A stretch of 46,119 bases of DNA from JBGPEQ01 sp035518775 (GCA_035518775.1 DATIXH010000377.1:1-46119); one strand, 5' to 3'; numbered from the stretch's first letter, positions 20,203 to 29,016 are shown. Made by a program: numbers and translations. The notes: generated by a model from the letters alone, not told the origin.

Positions 20203-20994
20203 ATGATGCGACGCATGCCCGATCGACCGGATACTGTGGGGGCGACCCCGTATGGTCGCCCTGCGGTCGGGCGGCCACGCGGGGCCGCCCCTACGCGGCT
20301 GTGCATCTTCGCGTTGCTGTGGCTCGTCTGTCTGTTTGGAGACTCCACGGCGCGTGCCAGCACGATCGACGACACCCTGCAGTCCGCACTCCGCGACGCC
20401 TACGCGCTGCCCGGCGCGGAGCTAACGCTCACGGTGCAGCTCGATACGCCGGTGCCGCTCGAGCTGGAACCGTTCGCCGATGGCGCGCGCCTTGCCAACC
20501 TCGCGCTGGACAAGACGTCCGGCCGCTTCTCCGTCATCGCGCTGCTGCCGAGCGGCGCGCCGTCGGCGCAGCTGGCCCTCAGCGGCCAGGTGACGGCGAT
20601 GGCGGAGGTGCCGGTGCTGCGCGACATGGTCACGCGCGGCCAACTGGTGAGCCAGGAGCTGATCGATTACGCGCTGCTGCCCGCCAACCGGCTGGGCGGC
20701 GGCATCGTGCTGGACGCAGCCGACCTGGTCGGCCAGGCTGCGCGTCGCACCCTGCATCCCGGCCGTCCGATCCGCGGCGCCGACCTGATGGCGCCGATCG
20801 TCCTGCCGAAGAACAAGCTGGTCGCCATGGTCTACGAAGTCGGCGCGCTGCGCCTCACCGCACGCGGCCGCACCCTGACGGAGGGCGCGGCCGGCGCGGT
20901 GATCAAGGTCCTGAATATCGACAGCAACCGCACCGTCGACGCCCTCGTCGTCGACAACAACACGGTCGCCGTCGTCCGCTCGCAACAGCCATAA
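20203..20994 (+). CDS. flgA: P-ring assembly chaperone FlgA, with repeat-encoded N-terminal extension
   Basis: The 263-residue protein has a SAF/ChapFlgA C-terminus (VPVLRDMVTRGQLVSQELID, HPGRPIRGADLMAP, GAVIKVLNIDSNRTVDALV), typical of the periplasmic chaperone for P-ring subunit FlgI. The signal peptide hydrophobic core (LCIFALLWLVCLFG) begins only at about residue 33. Residues about 12-31 (TVGATPYGRPAVGRPRGAAP) are encoded by a palindromic repeat, so the unusually long Arg-rich n-region comes from an in-frame insertion. ATG 20203 is three bases past the flgG stop, suggesting coupled translation; no strong ribosome binding site is seen. Confidence 0.9.
   Translation: MMRRMPDRPDTVGATPYGRPAVGRPRGAAPTRLCIFALLWLVCLFGDSTARASTIDDTLQSALRDAYALPGAELTLTVQLDTPVPLELEPFADGARLANLALDKTSGRFSVIALLPSGAPSAQLALSGQVTAMAEVPVLRDMVTRGQLVSQELIDYALLPANRLGGGIVLDAADLVGQAARRTLHPGRPIRGADLMAPIVLPKNKLVAMVYEVGALRLTARGRTLTEGAAGAVIKVLNIDSNRTVDALVVDNNTVAVVRSQQP
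20236..20294 (+). repeat. Palindromic REP-like element inside the 5' end of flgA
   Basis: It contains two hairpins, GGCGACC...GGTCGCC and GGGCGGCC...GGCCGCCC, and outer ends that pair imperfectly (GTGGGGGCGACC with GGCCGCCCCTAC). Positions 20242-20297 align without gaps to 45790-45845 at the fliP start, 47 of 56 bases by eye. It is read in frame as part of flgA. Confidence 0.8.
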
Positions 20995-21013
20995 ACACTC
21001 GACAGAGGTCATC

Positions 21014-21754
21014 ATGCGCATTCCATCGGTCTTCGTTCTCGGCGGCGTCGCTCTCGCGCTCAGCGGTTGCATCGCCGACCGGCTCGACCATCTGGGCAAG
21101 CCGCCCTCCATGTCGCCGATGGAGAACCCGCAGGACGACCCGAACTATCAGGCCGTGAAGCTGCCCATGCCGGTGCAGCCGCCGGCGCAGGTGCAGACCG
21201 CCTCGCTCTGGCAGCCCGGTGCGCGCGCATTCTTCAAAGACCAGCGCGCTTCCAGAGTCGGCGACATCCTGACCGTCGTCATTAACATCGACGAGAGCGG
21301 GAAGATCGACAACAAGACCACGCGCTCACGCGACAACTCCGAGACGGCCGGCATGCCCCATCTTCTTGGGTTCGAGACGGCTGCCGCCAGTATCCTCCCC
21401 GAGGGCTACAATCCCAACAAGCTGGTTGACTTGAGCAGCACGAGCGGCAGCGCCGGCGCCGGCAGCGTCGATCGCAAGGAGAAGATCGAGCTTCAGGTTG
21501 CCGCCATCATCGTGGACCAGTTGCCCAACGGCAATTTCGTGATCGCCGGCAAACAGGAGGTGCGCGTGAACTTCGAGCTGCGCGAGCTGCTCGTGCAGGG
21601 CATCATTCGGCCGCAGGACGTGTCGCCCGCCAACAGCATCGGGTACAACCAGATTGCCGAGGCCCGCATCTCCTACGGCGGCCGCGGCCAGATCACCGAC
21701 GTCCAGCAGCCGCGCTATGGTCAGCAGGTCTTCGACATGATCTGGCCGTACTAG
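21014..21754 (+). CDS. flgH: Flagellar L-ring lipoprotein FlgH
   Basis: The 246-residue protein has a lipoprotein signal with lipobox LSGC (Cys19). FlgH motifs include SLWQPGARAFFKDQRASRVG, DILTVVINIDESG, LPNGNFVIAGKQEVRVN, and the C-terminal ISYGGRGQITDVQQPRYGQQ. It forms the outer-membrane L ring. The ATG is preceded by GAGGTC and lies 19 bp after flgA. Confidence 0.96.
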   Translation: MRIPSVFVLGGVALALSGCIADRLDHLGKPPSMSPMENPQDDPNYQAVKLPMPVQPPAQVQTASLWQPGARAFFKDQRASRVGDILTVVINIDESGKIDNKTTRSRDNSETAGMPHLLGFETAAASILPEGYNPNKLVDLSSTSGSAGAGSVDRKEKIELQVAAIIVDQLPNGNFVIAGKQEVRVNFELRELLVQGIIRPQDVSPANSIGYNQIAEARISYGGRGQITDVQQPRYGQQVFDMIWPY

Positions 21755-21774
21755 TCGGCACAGGGCTCCGGCCG

Positions 21775-22239
21775 ATGAAGAAGCTCCTCTTCATCCTGCT
21801 GCCGCTGCTGCTCCTGCTCGGGGGCGGCGGAGGCGCGTGGTTCTTCTTCCTGAAGGCGCCGGCCGAGGGCGACAAGTCAGCCGCGGCGGCGCCGGCCGCG
21901 AACAAGCACAAGGCCGAGACCAAGGCCGTGTTCGTCGACGTCGGGGAGATCATCGTTCCCATCTACAACCGCGACGGCAAGAACAACCTCATGGTCGTGC
22001 GCATGGAGCTGGAGGTCGGCGACGTCATGCCGGTCGACGAGGTGCGCTACATGCTGCCGCGGCTGCGCGATGCCTATATCGGCACGCTCTCGACCCTCGC
22101 CGGGCGCGGCGAGCTCGCTGATGAGAGCCAGCGCAACGCCACCATGAAGCGCGCCCTGAAGCTCGCCAGCGACCACGTGCTGGGACCGGACGCCATCAGG
22201 GACGTCCTGCTGCAGCGGGCCTGGCAGCAGCCGATGTGA
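21775..22239 (+). CDS. fliL: FliL-like flagellar basal-body protein
   Basis: The 154-residue protein has a single N-terminal membrane helix (LLFILLPLLLLLGGGGGAWFFF), an Ala/Lys-rich linker and a compact periplasmic domain (MVVRMELEVGD, VDEVRYMLPRLRDAYIGTLST) consistent with FliL. FliL-family proteins surround the stator and help torque. It is the last gene of the flgFGAH operon. The gene ends at the edge of dispersed repeat copy B. The family is diverse, so the symbol is less certain than the class. Confidence 0.75.
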   Translation: MKKLLFILLPLLLLLGGGGGAWFFFLKAPAEGDKSAAAAPAANKHKAETKAVFVDVGEIIVPIYNRDGKNNLMVVRMELEVGDVMPVDEVRYMLPRLRDAYIGTLSTLAGRGELADESQRNATMKRALKLASDHVLGPDAIRDVLLQRAWQQPM

Positions 22240-22244
22240 ACTAG

Positions 22245-22355
22245 CGATTCTGCAAAACGACCCTATGGATCAAAAAATAGGGCATATTTTCCAAAGACCT
22301 GACCCTTACCAGTTTCGGTCCGTTTCGGCCCGCCGGAAGCGATTCGTGACCGCTT
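22245..22355 (-). repeat. Dispersed intergenic repeat, copy B
   Basis: This is the reverse complement of copy A: 22245-22327 matches 2234-2316 at 75 of 83 bases, ungapped. It fills the whole gap between the convergent fliL-like and MFS genes and includes the MFS stop codon (22354-22356). The T-rich run and GATCCAT are conserved. A role as a bidirectional terminator or RNA is possible but not shown. Confidence 0.8.
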
Positions 22356-23805
22356 AATCGGCCTCGGCGGTCGCCGGATGACCGTTAGGTGCGGCGGCTT
22401 GGAGCCCGGGACGGAGCAGGCCGGCGCCGAGCAGGGCCGCGGCGGCCGCACAGCCGGCGCCGATTGCGAAGGCGATCTGGTAGCCGGCGGCGAGGGCCGC
22501 AGGTTGGCCCTGTCCGGCGGCGAGCAGGCCGTCGCTGCGGGCGGCGGCCAGGCTGGCGAGGACGGCGAGGCCGAGCGCCCCGCCCATCATGAACGAGGTG
22601 TTGACGACCCCCGAGGCCAGGCCGGCTTCGCCCGGCGCCACGTCGCTCATCGCGGCGAGCAGCACCGGGTTGAAGGCCATGCCGGCGCCGAGGCCGAGAA
22701 GGATCATGCCGGGCAGCACGTCGGTCGTGAAATGCCCGTCCACCGGCGCGCGCGCGAACAGGGCGAGGCCGATCGCGGCCAGCAGCAGGCCCGCCGCCAG
22801 GGGCGAGCGGATGCCGAAGCGCGTCACGAGCTTGGCGGAGAGGCCGAGCGAGAAGGCCCCCATGATCAGGTTGGCCGGCAGGAAGGCGAGGCCGACCTGC
22901 ATCGGGCTGTAGCCGAGCACCAGCTGAAGATAGAGCGCCGAGAGGAAGAACCAGGCGAACATGGCGGCCGCCCAGAGCACGCCGACGACGTTGGCGGTGG
23001 CGACGGTGCGTAGCCGGAACAGGCCGAGCGGCATCAGCGGCGCGCGCACGCGCAGCTCGATGGCGAGGAAGAGCGCCAGCAGCACGGCCGCAGCGGCGAG
23101 CAGGCCGAGCGTCTGAGCGGACCTCCAGCCCACCTGGTTGCCGTTCACGATCGCATAGACGGCGAGCATCAGCGACGCCGTCACCGTCACGGCGCCGCCG
23201 ATGTCGAGGCGCCCGCCCGCGGCCTGCGGCCGGTCCGCCGGCACCAAGGCGCGGCAGAGCGTGAAGACGGCGACGCCGACGGGAAGATTGACGAGAAACA
23301 CCCAGTGCCAGTCGAGCGCATCCGTCAGGACGCCGCCGAGCAGCACGCCGATCGTGCCGCCGCCGGCCATGACGAAGCCGAACACGCCCATCGCCTTCGC
23401 CCGCTCGGCCGGCGCGGTGAACAGCACCATGATCAGCGAGAGCGCGACCGCCGAGACGATGGCGCCGCCGAGTCCCTGCACGGCGCGGGCGGCGATGAGC
23501 AGCGCCTGGGAATCCGCCAGGCCGCAGGCGAGCGAGGCGAGGGTGAAGAACACGATGCCGAGCAGGAACAGCCGGCGGTGGCCGAAGAGGTCGCCCAGCC
23601 GTCCCCCGAGCAGCAGGAAGCCGCCGAAGGTGAGCAGATAGGCGTTGACCACCCAGACGAGCGAGGTCTCGGAGAAGCCGAGCGCCGTCCGGATCGACGG
23701 CAGGGCGACGTTCACGATCGTCGTGTCGAGCACGATCATGAGATCGCCGAGGCAGAGAATGAGCAGTGCCAGCCAGCGTCGGCGGTCATCCAAGCTCTTG
23801 GTCAT
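22354..23805 (-). CDS. MFS drug:H+ antiporter, DHA2 (14-TM) family
   Basis: The 483-residue protein has about 14 hydrophobic segments, the DHA2 signature LDTTIVNVALPSIRTALG near the first helix, and motif A GGRLGDLFGHRRLF. It resembles EmrB/QacA-type exporters of hydrophobic compounds at the inner membrane. No EmrA-like periplasmic adaptor is adjacent. The substrate cannot be told. It ends inside repeat copy B. Confidence 0.9.
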   Translation of the reverse strand: MTKSLDDRRRWLALLILCLGDLMIVLDTTIVNVALPSIRTALGFSETSLVWVVNAYLLTFGGFLLLGGRLGDLFGHRRLFLLGIVFFTLASLACGLADSQALLIAARAVQGLGGAIVSAVALSLIMVLFTAPAERAKAMGVFGFVMAGGGTIGVLLGGVLTDALDWHWVFLVNLPVGVAVFTLCRALVPADRPQAAGGRLDIGGAVTVTASLMLAVYAIVNGNQVGWRSAQTLGLLAAAAVLLALFLAIELRVRAPLMPLGLFRLRTVATANVVGVLWAAAMFAWFFLSALYLQLVLGYSPMQVGLAFLPANLIMGAFSLGLSAKLVTRFGIRSPLAAGLLLAAIGLALFARAPVDGHFTTDVLPGMILLGLGAGMAFNPVLLAAMSDVAPGEAGLASGVVNTSFMMGGALGLAVLASLAAARSDGLLAAGQGQPAALAAGYQIAFAIGAGCAAAAALLGAGLLRPGLQAAAPNGHPATAEAD

Positions 23806-23968
23806 GCGGTCTTGCCCCTCGTGATGATGCGGACTTCGGAACAGCGACAGCGGGAGAGCACCCGCGCGCGCAGTTGCGGCGGAACGTCCCCTGCTGCCTA
23901 TGGTCGAACCGGCCGGCCCGATATCGACAGACCGGACGGCGGCTGCGGACGAGATCTCCGCGGGAGCG

Positions 23969-24421
23969 TCAGACCGGGGCCATGCCCTTGTCCGTCAGCT
24001 CCTTGATCGCCTCCGCGTTCTTCGACAGGTGGGTCAGCCCCATGCCGCGCAGCACGTTGGGCGCCTTGGTGAACTGGATGTTGTCGTAGCCGATGATCTC
24101 GATGCGGTTGCCCCAGGGGTCGCGGAAGTCGAGGAACGGGCCGGGCAGGGGCTTGACGCCGGCGTCGGCCATCGCCTTGCGCACGGCCTCCTTGCTGTCG
24201 ACCACGATGCCGACATGGCGGCCGTCGTCGGCCGGCTGGCGGCGGCCCTTCTGCAGGGCGAGAAACTGGTCGCCCAGGTCGATGAAGGCCGCATCGTCGC
24301 TCTTGCCGCGCAGCGTGAAGTCGAACAGCCGGCCGTAGAACGCCAGGGCCTCCTCGATATCCCCGACCTCGAGCGCGACATGATTGAAGCCGATGGCGCG
24401 CGCCTTCTTCTTCTCAGGCAT
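23969..24421 (-). CDS. VOC-superfamily (glyoxalase/dioxygenase-like) protein
   Basis: The 150-residue protein starts at ATG 24421, preceded by GGGAGAG. A vicinal oxygen chelate fold is shown by GFNHVALEVGDIEEALAFYG, HVGIVVDSKEAVRKAMADAG and FRDPWGNRIEIIGYDNIQF. Possible metal ligands are His (FNHVAL), His (RHVGIV) and Glu (RIEIIG). Members include glyoxalase I, ring-cleavage dioxygenases and antibiotic-binding proteins; the specific activity is not recognisable. Confidence 0.85.
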   Translation of the reverse strand: MPEKKKARAIGFNHVALEVGDIEEALAFYGRLFDFTLRGKSDDAAFIDLGDQFLALQKGRRQPADDGRHVGIVVDSKEAVRKAMADAGVKPLPGPFLDFRDPWGNRIEIIGYDNIQFTKAPNVLRGMGLTHLSKNAEAIKELTDKGMAPV

Positions 24422-24665
24422 CGGACTCTCCCAATGAAATGACGACGATCGCGCCGGAACGGCGCGACTATCCGCCAAGATGGGGGCACGTCGGCCCGAT
24501 CGCAACGGCGCAGATAGCGGTTGAAGGCTGATGCCGCCGCCGGGCACAGAGCGATTTATGCGCGGCGCGCGCGGATGACCTATCGGCTAGGAGCGCCTCG
24601 GGAAACCGCTGCCGGGGCGTAGCTCCCCTTGAATGGGATCAGGGGCAGGGTGGTTTTCGCATATC

Positions 24666-24875
24666 TCAGAAATGAGAAGCGATATATTGCACCACCGGCT
24701 CTTCCATCCAAAATGGTCCGCTCGCGACGAACGCAAGGAACGCGGCCGCACAGATGCACCCGGCGATGTTCCAAGCAGACTTTTGCGCCCGGTACGCTCG
24801 ATAGGCGCGGCGTACCCACAAGATCGCGGTGAAGGCGACGAAAACGCCTATTAGAACATCCAGGGCTCTGATCAT
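24666..24875 (-). CDS. Small two-helix membrane protein, unknown
   Basis: The 69-residue protein has two hydrophobic helices (VLIGVFVAFTAILWV and IAGCICAAAFLAFVASG) separated by a basic loop (RRAYRAYRAQK). No family was recognised. It lies in DNA with lower G+C than its neighbours and is enclosed by a 13-bp inverted repeat whose downstream copy encodes its last residues. The ribosome binding site is weak, so it may not be expressed. Confidence 0.45.
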   Translation of the reverse strand: MIRALDVLIGVFVAFTAILWVRRAYRAYRAQKSAWNIAGCICAAAFLAFVASGPFWMEEPVVQYIASHF

Positions 24876-24898
24876 CCGCCAAGTCTATCGCTTCTCAT
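24672..24898. repeat. 13-bp inverted repeat enclosing a small ORF
   Basis: ATGAGAAGCGATA at 24672-24684 recurs as its exact reverse complement at 24886-24898, enclosing 201 bp. It could mark a small non-autonomous element or be coincidence. No target-site duplication was evident. Confidence 0.45.
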
Positions 24899-25011
24899 AT
24901 TCACCTTGAGTGATGAGCGTCACAGTTCGGGTGGCAGTGCCCGACCGCTGTTCGATGAAGACGGCATGGCCGGTAGGGTTGTCGGATCAGGAGCGCCGGA
25001 ACGGACGTGCG

Positions 25012-25977
25012 CTAGGGCCCGATCTCCGCGCCCTCGACATGACGGGACACGGTCTTGTCCTCGCCGAGGAGGCCGCGCGGGCGCAGCAGCAGGATGACCG
25101 CGAGCATGACGCCGATGGCGACGATCTGCAGAGCGGCGGCGCGCGCCTGCTGGCCGGGCGGGAAAAAGGCGCTGACCGCGAGGCCGCTCAGACTCCACAG
25201 GCCCCACACGACGATCGCGCCGAGAACCGCGCCGCGATTGTTGCCGGACCCGCCGACGATCAGCATCGCCCAGACCTGGAAGGTCAGCGCCGGCACGTAG
25301 TTGTCGGGTGCGATGAAGCCGATCAGATGCGCCTGCACGGCGCCGGCCAAGCCCATGACCGCGCCGCCGAGCATGAAGGCCTGCAGCCTGTAGAGCGTCG
25401 CGTTCTTGCCGAGCGAGGAGGCCGCCGCCTCGTCCTCGCGGATGGCGCGCAGCACCCGCCCCCAGGGCCCGCGGGCGAGGCGCTCCAGGGCCCAGAAGAC
25501 CGCGAGCGTGAGCGCACCTATGAGGGCGAGGCGCGCCAGGCCGAACGCGACGGGCCGGTCGGCCAGCGAACCGAAGGGACGCGGGATGAAGCCGATGCCG
25601 AAGGGGCCGCCGGTGAGCCCCTGCGCATTGAGGGCGACCAGCTGGATAGCCACGGCGATGCCGAAGGTCGTGATCGCCAGATAGTCCGCCCGCAGCCGCA
25701 GCGTGATGGCGCCGACGACGGCGGAGCAGAGACCGGCAGCGACCATGGCGCCGATCCAGCCTGCGGCGATCGGCAGCTCGAACCCGCCGAAGCGGCCCGG
25801 CGTTTCCGGCGTCGTCAGCAGCGCCGACGTGTAGGCGCCGACTGCCACGAAGCCGGCGACGCCGACATTGAACAGGCCGGTCTGGCCCCATTGGATGTTG
25901 AGGCCGAGGCAGATGATGGCGTAGCTGAGCGCCGTCACCAGGAAGAACATGCCGTAGCTGACGAGATCGAGAATCAC
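25012..25977 (-). CDS. livM: Branched-chain amino acid-type ABC permease LivM
   Basis: The 321-residue permease has eight or more hydrophobic segments and the LivM pattern LGLNIQWGQTGLFNVGVAGF, ADYLAITTFGIAVAIQLV, RAIREDEAAASSLGKN (the cytoplasmic ATPase-contact loop) and GGSGNNRGAVLGA. The GTG start at 25977 overlaps the livH stop as GTGA. It is the last gene of livGFHM. The family carries amino acids, amides, urea or aromatic acids; the substrate is unknown. Confidence 0.93.
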   Translation of the reverse strand: MILDLVSYGMFFLVTALSYAIICLGLNIQWGQTGLFNVGVAGFVAVGAYTSALLTTPETPGRFGGFELPIAAGWIGAMVAAGLCSAVVGAITLRLRADYLAITTFGIAVAIQLVALNAQGLTGGPFGIGFIPRPFGSLADRPVAFGLARLALIGALTLAVFWALERLARGPWGRVLRAIREDEAAASSLGKNATLYRLQAFMLGGAVMGLAGAVQAHLIGFIAPDNYVPALTFQVWAMLIVGGSGNNRGAVLGAIVVWGLWSLSGLAVSAFFPPGQQARAAALQIVAIGVMLAVILLLRPRGLLGEDKTVSRHVEGAEIGP

Positions 25978-26882
25978 GGCCGCACGCCGAAGAGACCGGT
26001 GGGCTTGAGCAGCAACACCAGGAGCAGCAGCAGGAAGGCGATGGCCGCCCGGTAGTTCGCCCCGATGAACTGCACGCCCGCCGATTCTGCGAGGCCGACG
26101 ATCAGCCCACCGGCGACTGCGCCGGGCACGCTGCCGATGCCGCCGAGGATGGCGGCCGCGAACAGCGGCAGGAGGAGGTCGAACCCCATATAGGGCCGGA
26201 TCTGCACGGTGAGCCCGAGCATGACGCCGGCGGCGCAGGCCAGCGCCCCGCCGATCAGCCAGGTCGTGCGGATGACCGCGGCGACGTTGATGCCGACCAC
26301 GCGCGCCAGCGCCGGGTTCTCGCTCACCGCGCGCATGGCGCGGCCGATATGGCTGCGGGTCAGCAGCAGATGCATGGCGGCGACCAGCGCGGCGGTCAGT
26401 GCGAGCGTGCACAGCTGGTCCGGCGTCACGCGGATACCGGCGCCGAGGGGGATCGCGATCTGCAGCTCGCGGCTGAAGTAGGTCGGGGCCGGCGTATACA
26501 GGAACTCCAGCAGGCTGCGCAGCGCCAGCGAGGCGCCGAAACTGGCGATCACCATGATGATGGCCGTCCCGCGGCGGCGCAGGCGGGCGAAGAGAAGAAA
26601 ATCGAGCGCCAGAGCCAGAAGCCCCGTCAGCAGCATCGCCGCCAACCCCGCCGCCAGGATCGGCCAGCCGAAGGAGAAGGGGCCGATCGGCGCGCCGGCC
26701 GACGGCAGGGCGGCGCCGATTAAGAGGGACAGAGTCAGCGTGAGATAGGCGCCCCAGCTGATGAGGTCGCCGTGGGTGAAGTTGGCGAAGCGCAGGATCG
26801 AATAGGTCAGCGTGACGCCGATGGCGCCGAGTCCGGTCATGGCGCCCATCACCAGCCCGTCGGCAAGGAACTGCAGCGTCAT
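25974..26882 (-). CDS. livH: Branched-chain amino acid-type ABC permease LivH
   Basis: The 302-residue permease has LTYSILRFANFTHGDLISWG, the RAVSENPALARVVGIN contact loop and FAAAILGGIGSVPGAVAGG, all characteristic of LivH. It overlaps livF and livM by four bases on either side, so the operon is tightly coupled. Confidence 0.94.
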   Translation of the reverse strand: MTLQFLADGLVMGAMTGLGAIGVTLTYSILRFANFTHGDLISWGAYLTLTLSLLIGAALPSAGAPIGPFSFGWPILAAGLAAMLLTGLLALALDFLLFARLRRRGTAIIMVIASFGASLALRSLLEFLYTPAPTYFSRELQIAIPLGAGIRVTPDQLCTLALTAALVAAMHLLLTRSHIGRAMRAVSENPALARVVGINVAAVIRTTWLIGGALACAAGVMLGLTVQIRPYMGFDLLLPLFAAAILGGIGSVPGAVAGGLIVGLAESAGVQFIGANYRAAIAFLLLLLVLLLKPTGLFGVRP

Positions 26883-27622
26883 GGCGCCCCGCGGGCCGCG
26901 GCCATGCCGCCGAGATAGAGCCGCGCGACCAGCGGGTCGCTGCCGAGCGCCGCCGCGGGTCCCTCATGCCGGTTCTGCCCTTCGGCCAGCACGTAGGCGC
27001 GGTCGGCGACGGCGAGCGCCGCGCGCGCGTTCTGTTCGACCAGGAGGATGGTCACGCCGGAGCCGCGGATGTCCGTGAGCTTCGCGAACACTGTCCCCAC
27101 GAGCTTGGGCGACAGTCCGGCCGAGGGCTCGTCGAGCATGAGCAGCTTCGGCTCGATCATCAGCGCCCGCGCGATCGCCAGCATCTGCCGCTGCCCGCCG
27201 GAGAGCCGGCCGGCCGCTAGCTGCCGCTGGCGCGCGAGATCGGGAAACAAGACGTACATGGCCTCGATCTGCCGGGTGCGCGCGGCCTTCGTCAGGACAT
27301 GCCCGGAGAGCTGCAGGTTCTCCGCGATCGTCATGGCCGTGAACACGTTTTCGGTCTGCGGCACGAAGGCGAGGCCGCGATGCACGATCTCGTGCGCCGG
27401 CACGCCCGCAATGTCCCGGCCGGCGAGCGTGATGCTGCCCGCGGCGATCGGCACGAGGCCCGCGACGGCCTTCACCAGCGTCGACTTGCCGGCGCCGTTC
27501 GGCCCGAGGATGACGACGATCTCGCCGGCGTCCACGCGCAGATGGGCGCCGCGCAGGATCGGCACGCCCGGCTCGTAGCCGGCGACAAGGTTGTCGACCG
27601 CGAGGAGCGCGCTTCCGCTCAT
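26879..27622 (-). CDS. livF: ABC transporter ATPase LivF
   Basis: The 247-residue ATPase starts at ATG 27622 (ATGA overlap with livG). Walker A GPNGAGKS (40-47), signature LSGGQRQ and Walker B LLMLDEPSAGLSP are intact. The FVPQTENVF Q-loop region is typical of LivF. Unlike the MlaF-like protein at 35.3 kb, all nucleotide-binding motifs are present here. Confidence 0.94.
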   Translation of the reverse strand: MSGSALLAVDNLVAGYEPGVPILRGAHLRVDAGEIVVILGPNGAGKSTLVKAVAGLVPIAAGSITLAGRDIAGVPAHEIVHRGLAFVPQTENVFTAMTIAENLQLSGHVLTKAARTRQIEAMYVLFPDLARQRQLAAGRLSGGQRQMLAIARALMIEPKLLMLDEPSAGLSPKLVGTVFAKLTDIRGSGVTILLVEQNARAALAVADRAYVLAEGQNRHEGPAAALGSDPLVARLYLGGMAAARGAP

Positions 27623-28377
27623 GCCGGCGCGCCGCCGAGATAGGCGTCGATCACGCGCGGATCGCCCGCAACCTGCTCCGGCGTGCCCTCGCACAGCAGC
27701 CGGCCGGCGGCCATCACGAACACGCGGCTGCAGAGACGCGCGACGAGCTCCATGTTGTGCTCGATGATCAGGAGCGTGACGCCGCGGCGGTTGATGTCCT
27801 GGAGGCGCGCCATGATCGTCTCCAGTAGGGTCGGGTTCACGCCGGCCGCCGGTTCGTCCAGCAGGATGATGCGCGGATCGGCCATCAGCACGCGGGCCAG
27901 CTCCAGCAGCTTGCGCTGCCCGCCCGAGAGCGTGCGCGCCGGCTCGCGCGCCAGCCGACCGAGCTCCACGAACTCCAACAGCGCGAGCGCGTCCTCAAGA
28001 TTTCGCCGCTCCTCGCGCGCCACCCGCGCCGGCGCCAGCCAGTTCGGCAGGATACGCTCTCCGGTCTGGTCAGGCGCGGCGAGCAGCAGGTTCTCGAGCA
28101 CGGTCATGTTCGGGAAGGGCCGGGGGATCTGAAAGGTGCGGCCGAGGCCGAGGGCGAGTCGCCCGTGTGCCGGCGACGCCGCGACAGACCTGCCCTCGAG
28201 GCGGATGTCGCCGCCGCTCGGCCTGAGGCTGCCGGCGAGCAGGTTGAACATGGTGGTCTTACCGGCCCCGTTCGGCCCGATCAACCCGGCGACCTCGCCG
28301 CGTTGCACCGCCAGCGAGACGTCGTCGACGGCCGTCATGCCGCCGAACCGCTTCGACACCCCAACCGCTTCGAGCAT
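27619..28377 (-). CDS. livG: ABC transporter ATPase LivG
   Basis: The 252-residue ATPase starts at ATG 28377, which fits the family N-terminus (MLEAVGVSKRFGGMTAV). Walker A GPNGAGKT, GRTFQIPRPFPNMTVLENLL, signature LSGGQRK and Walker B IILLDEPAAGVNP are intact. It is first in the livGFHM operon and divergent from the TIGR04076 gene. Confidence 0.94.
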   Translation of the reverse strand: MLEAVGVSKRFGGMTAVDDVSLAVQRGEVAGLIGPNGAGKTTMFNLLAGSLRPSGGDIRLEGRSVAASPAHGRLALGLGRTFQIPRPFPNMTVLENLLLAAPDQTGERILPNWLAPARVAREERRNLEDALALLEFVELGRLAREPARTLSGGQRKLLELARVLMADPRIILLDEPAAGVNPTLLETIMARLQDINRRGVTLLIIEHNMELVARLCSRVFVMAAGRLLCEGTPEQVAGDPRVIDAYLGGAPA

Positions 28378-28503
28378 GCCATCCCTGATGCCCGGCCCGC
28401 GAGTAACCGAGCGCGATTGTCCGATGTTTGTTGCGTGATCAGATCGGTTGTGATGACGATAAGTTCGGCCCAACCGACGCACAAGCCAAATCGCGGCGAT
28501 CCC

Positions 28504-28857
28504 ATGACATCCTCAGCGAACGACGAGTTCGAGCTCTACGATCTGAAGGTCGAGGTCGTGGCGCCTCCCGGGGCGACGATCTATTGCGGCAACCGGCCCG
28601 GCGATTCCTTCGAGCTGCGCGGCGAGATGCTGCATCTGCCGGCGGGACAGGGCTTCTCGATCTACTCGCTGGCCGCGCTGCTGCCGCTGCTGCCCGCCAA
28701 GCAGCGCCCGACCGATCCCAACGACTGGATGTCGACGGACGCCGAGGTCGCCTGCCCAGATCCCCACTGCCCCACGCGCTTCCGCATCACGCGCACGGGC
28801 AAGCGGCGCTTCTCGCATCAGCAGACCACCGCCGTGCCGTTGAAGGAGGAGAGCTAG
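28504..28857 (+). CDS. TIGR04076-family protein
   Basis: The 117-residue protein has KVEVVAPPGATIYCG, GDSFELRGEMLHLPAG, a FSIYSLAALLPLLPAKQR segment and CPDPHCPTRFRITRTG, the layout of the small TIGR04076 family. Three cysteines are conserved in pattern (28, 84, 89), suggesting metal binding. Function is unknown. It is divergent from livGFHM and begins a run with an aldo/keto reductase, an NTF2-like protein and a binding protein. A start at 28453 is an alternative. Confidence 0.7.
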   Translation: MTSSANDEFELYDLKVEVVAPPGATIYCGNRPGDSFELRGEMLHLPAGQGFSIYSLAALLPLLPAKQRPTDPNDWMSTDAEVACPDPHCPTRFRITRTGKRRFSHQQTTAVPLKEES

Positions 28858-28894
28858 CAAGGACTCGCGGCTTCATGTTTCTCTTTGCATTTTC

Positions 28895-28975
28895 GTTGTC
28901 ATGCCCGTGAAAGCGGCGTCCAGGGCAACCGCCCCGTCGCCTGCCCCGGACGCCCGCTTTCGCGGGGGTGACAAC
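28895..28975. repeat. Intergenic palindromic element (GAAAGCGG type)
   Basis: The left part GTTGTCATGCCCGTGAAAGC and the right part ending GCTTTCGCGGGGGTGACAAC are near-perfect reverse complements over about 34 bases. The arms also share GTCC(A/G)GGGCA and are separated by a short Pro-codon-like spacer. Similar CCCGCGAAAGCGGG palindromes are widespread as intergenic repeats in alphaproteobacteria. It fills the gap before the aldo/keto reductase and could act as a terminator or RNA-stability hairpin. Confidence 0.7.
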
Positions 28976-29016
28976 ATGAGGACTCTTTGAAAGACCGGCG
29001 CATACCCGTGAACGGC

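Noticed and set aside
22245..22355. Attachment site of an integrated element
   Set aside because: The copies are in inverted orientation 20 kb apart, with no integrase or tRNA nearby.
24580..24882. 100-codon minus-strand ORF overlapping the small membrane protein
   Set aside because: Its composition is random-looking and basic with no hydrophobic or domain pattern; the overlapping 69-residue frame is more protein-like.
28858..28986. CRISPR-like repeat
   Set aside because: It is a single inverted repeat with no spaced direct repeats.
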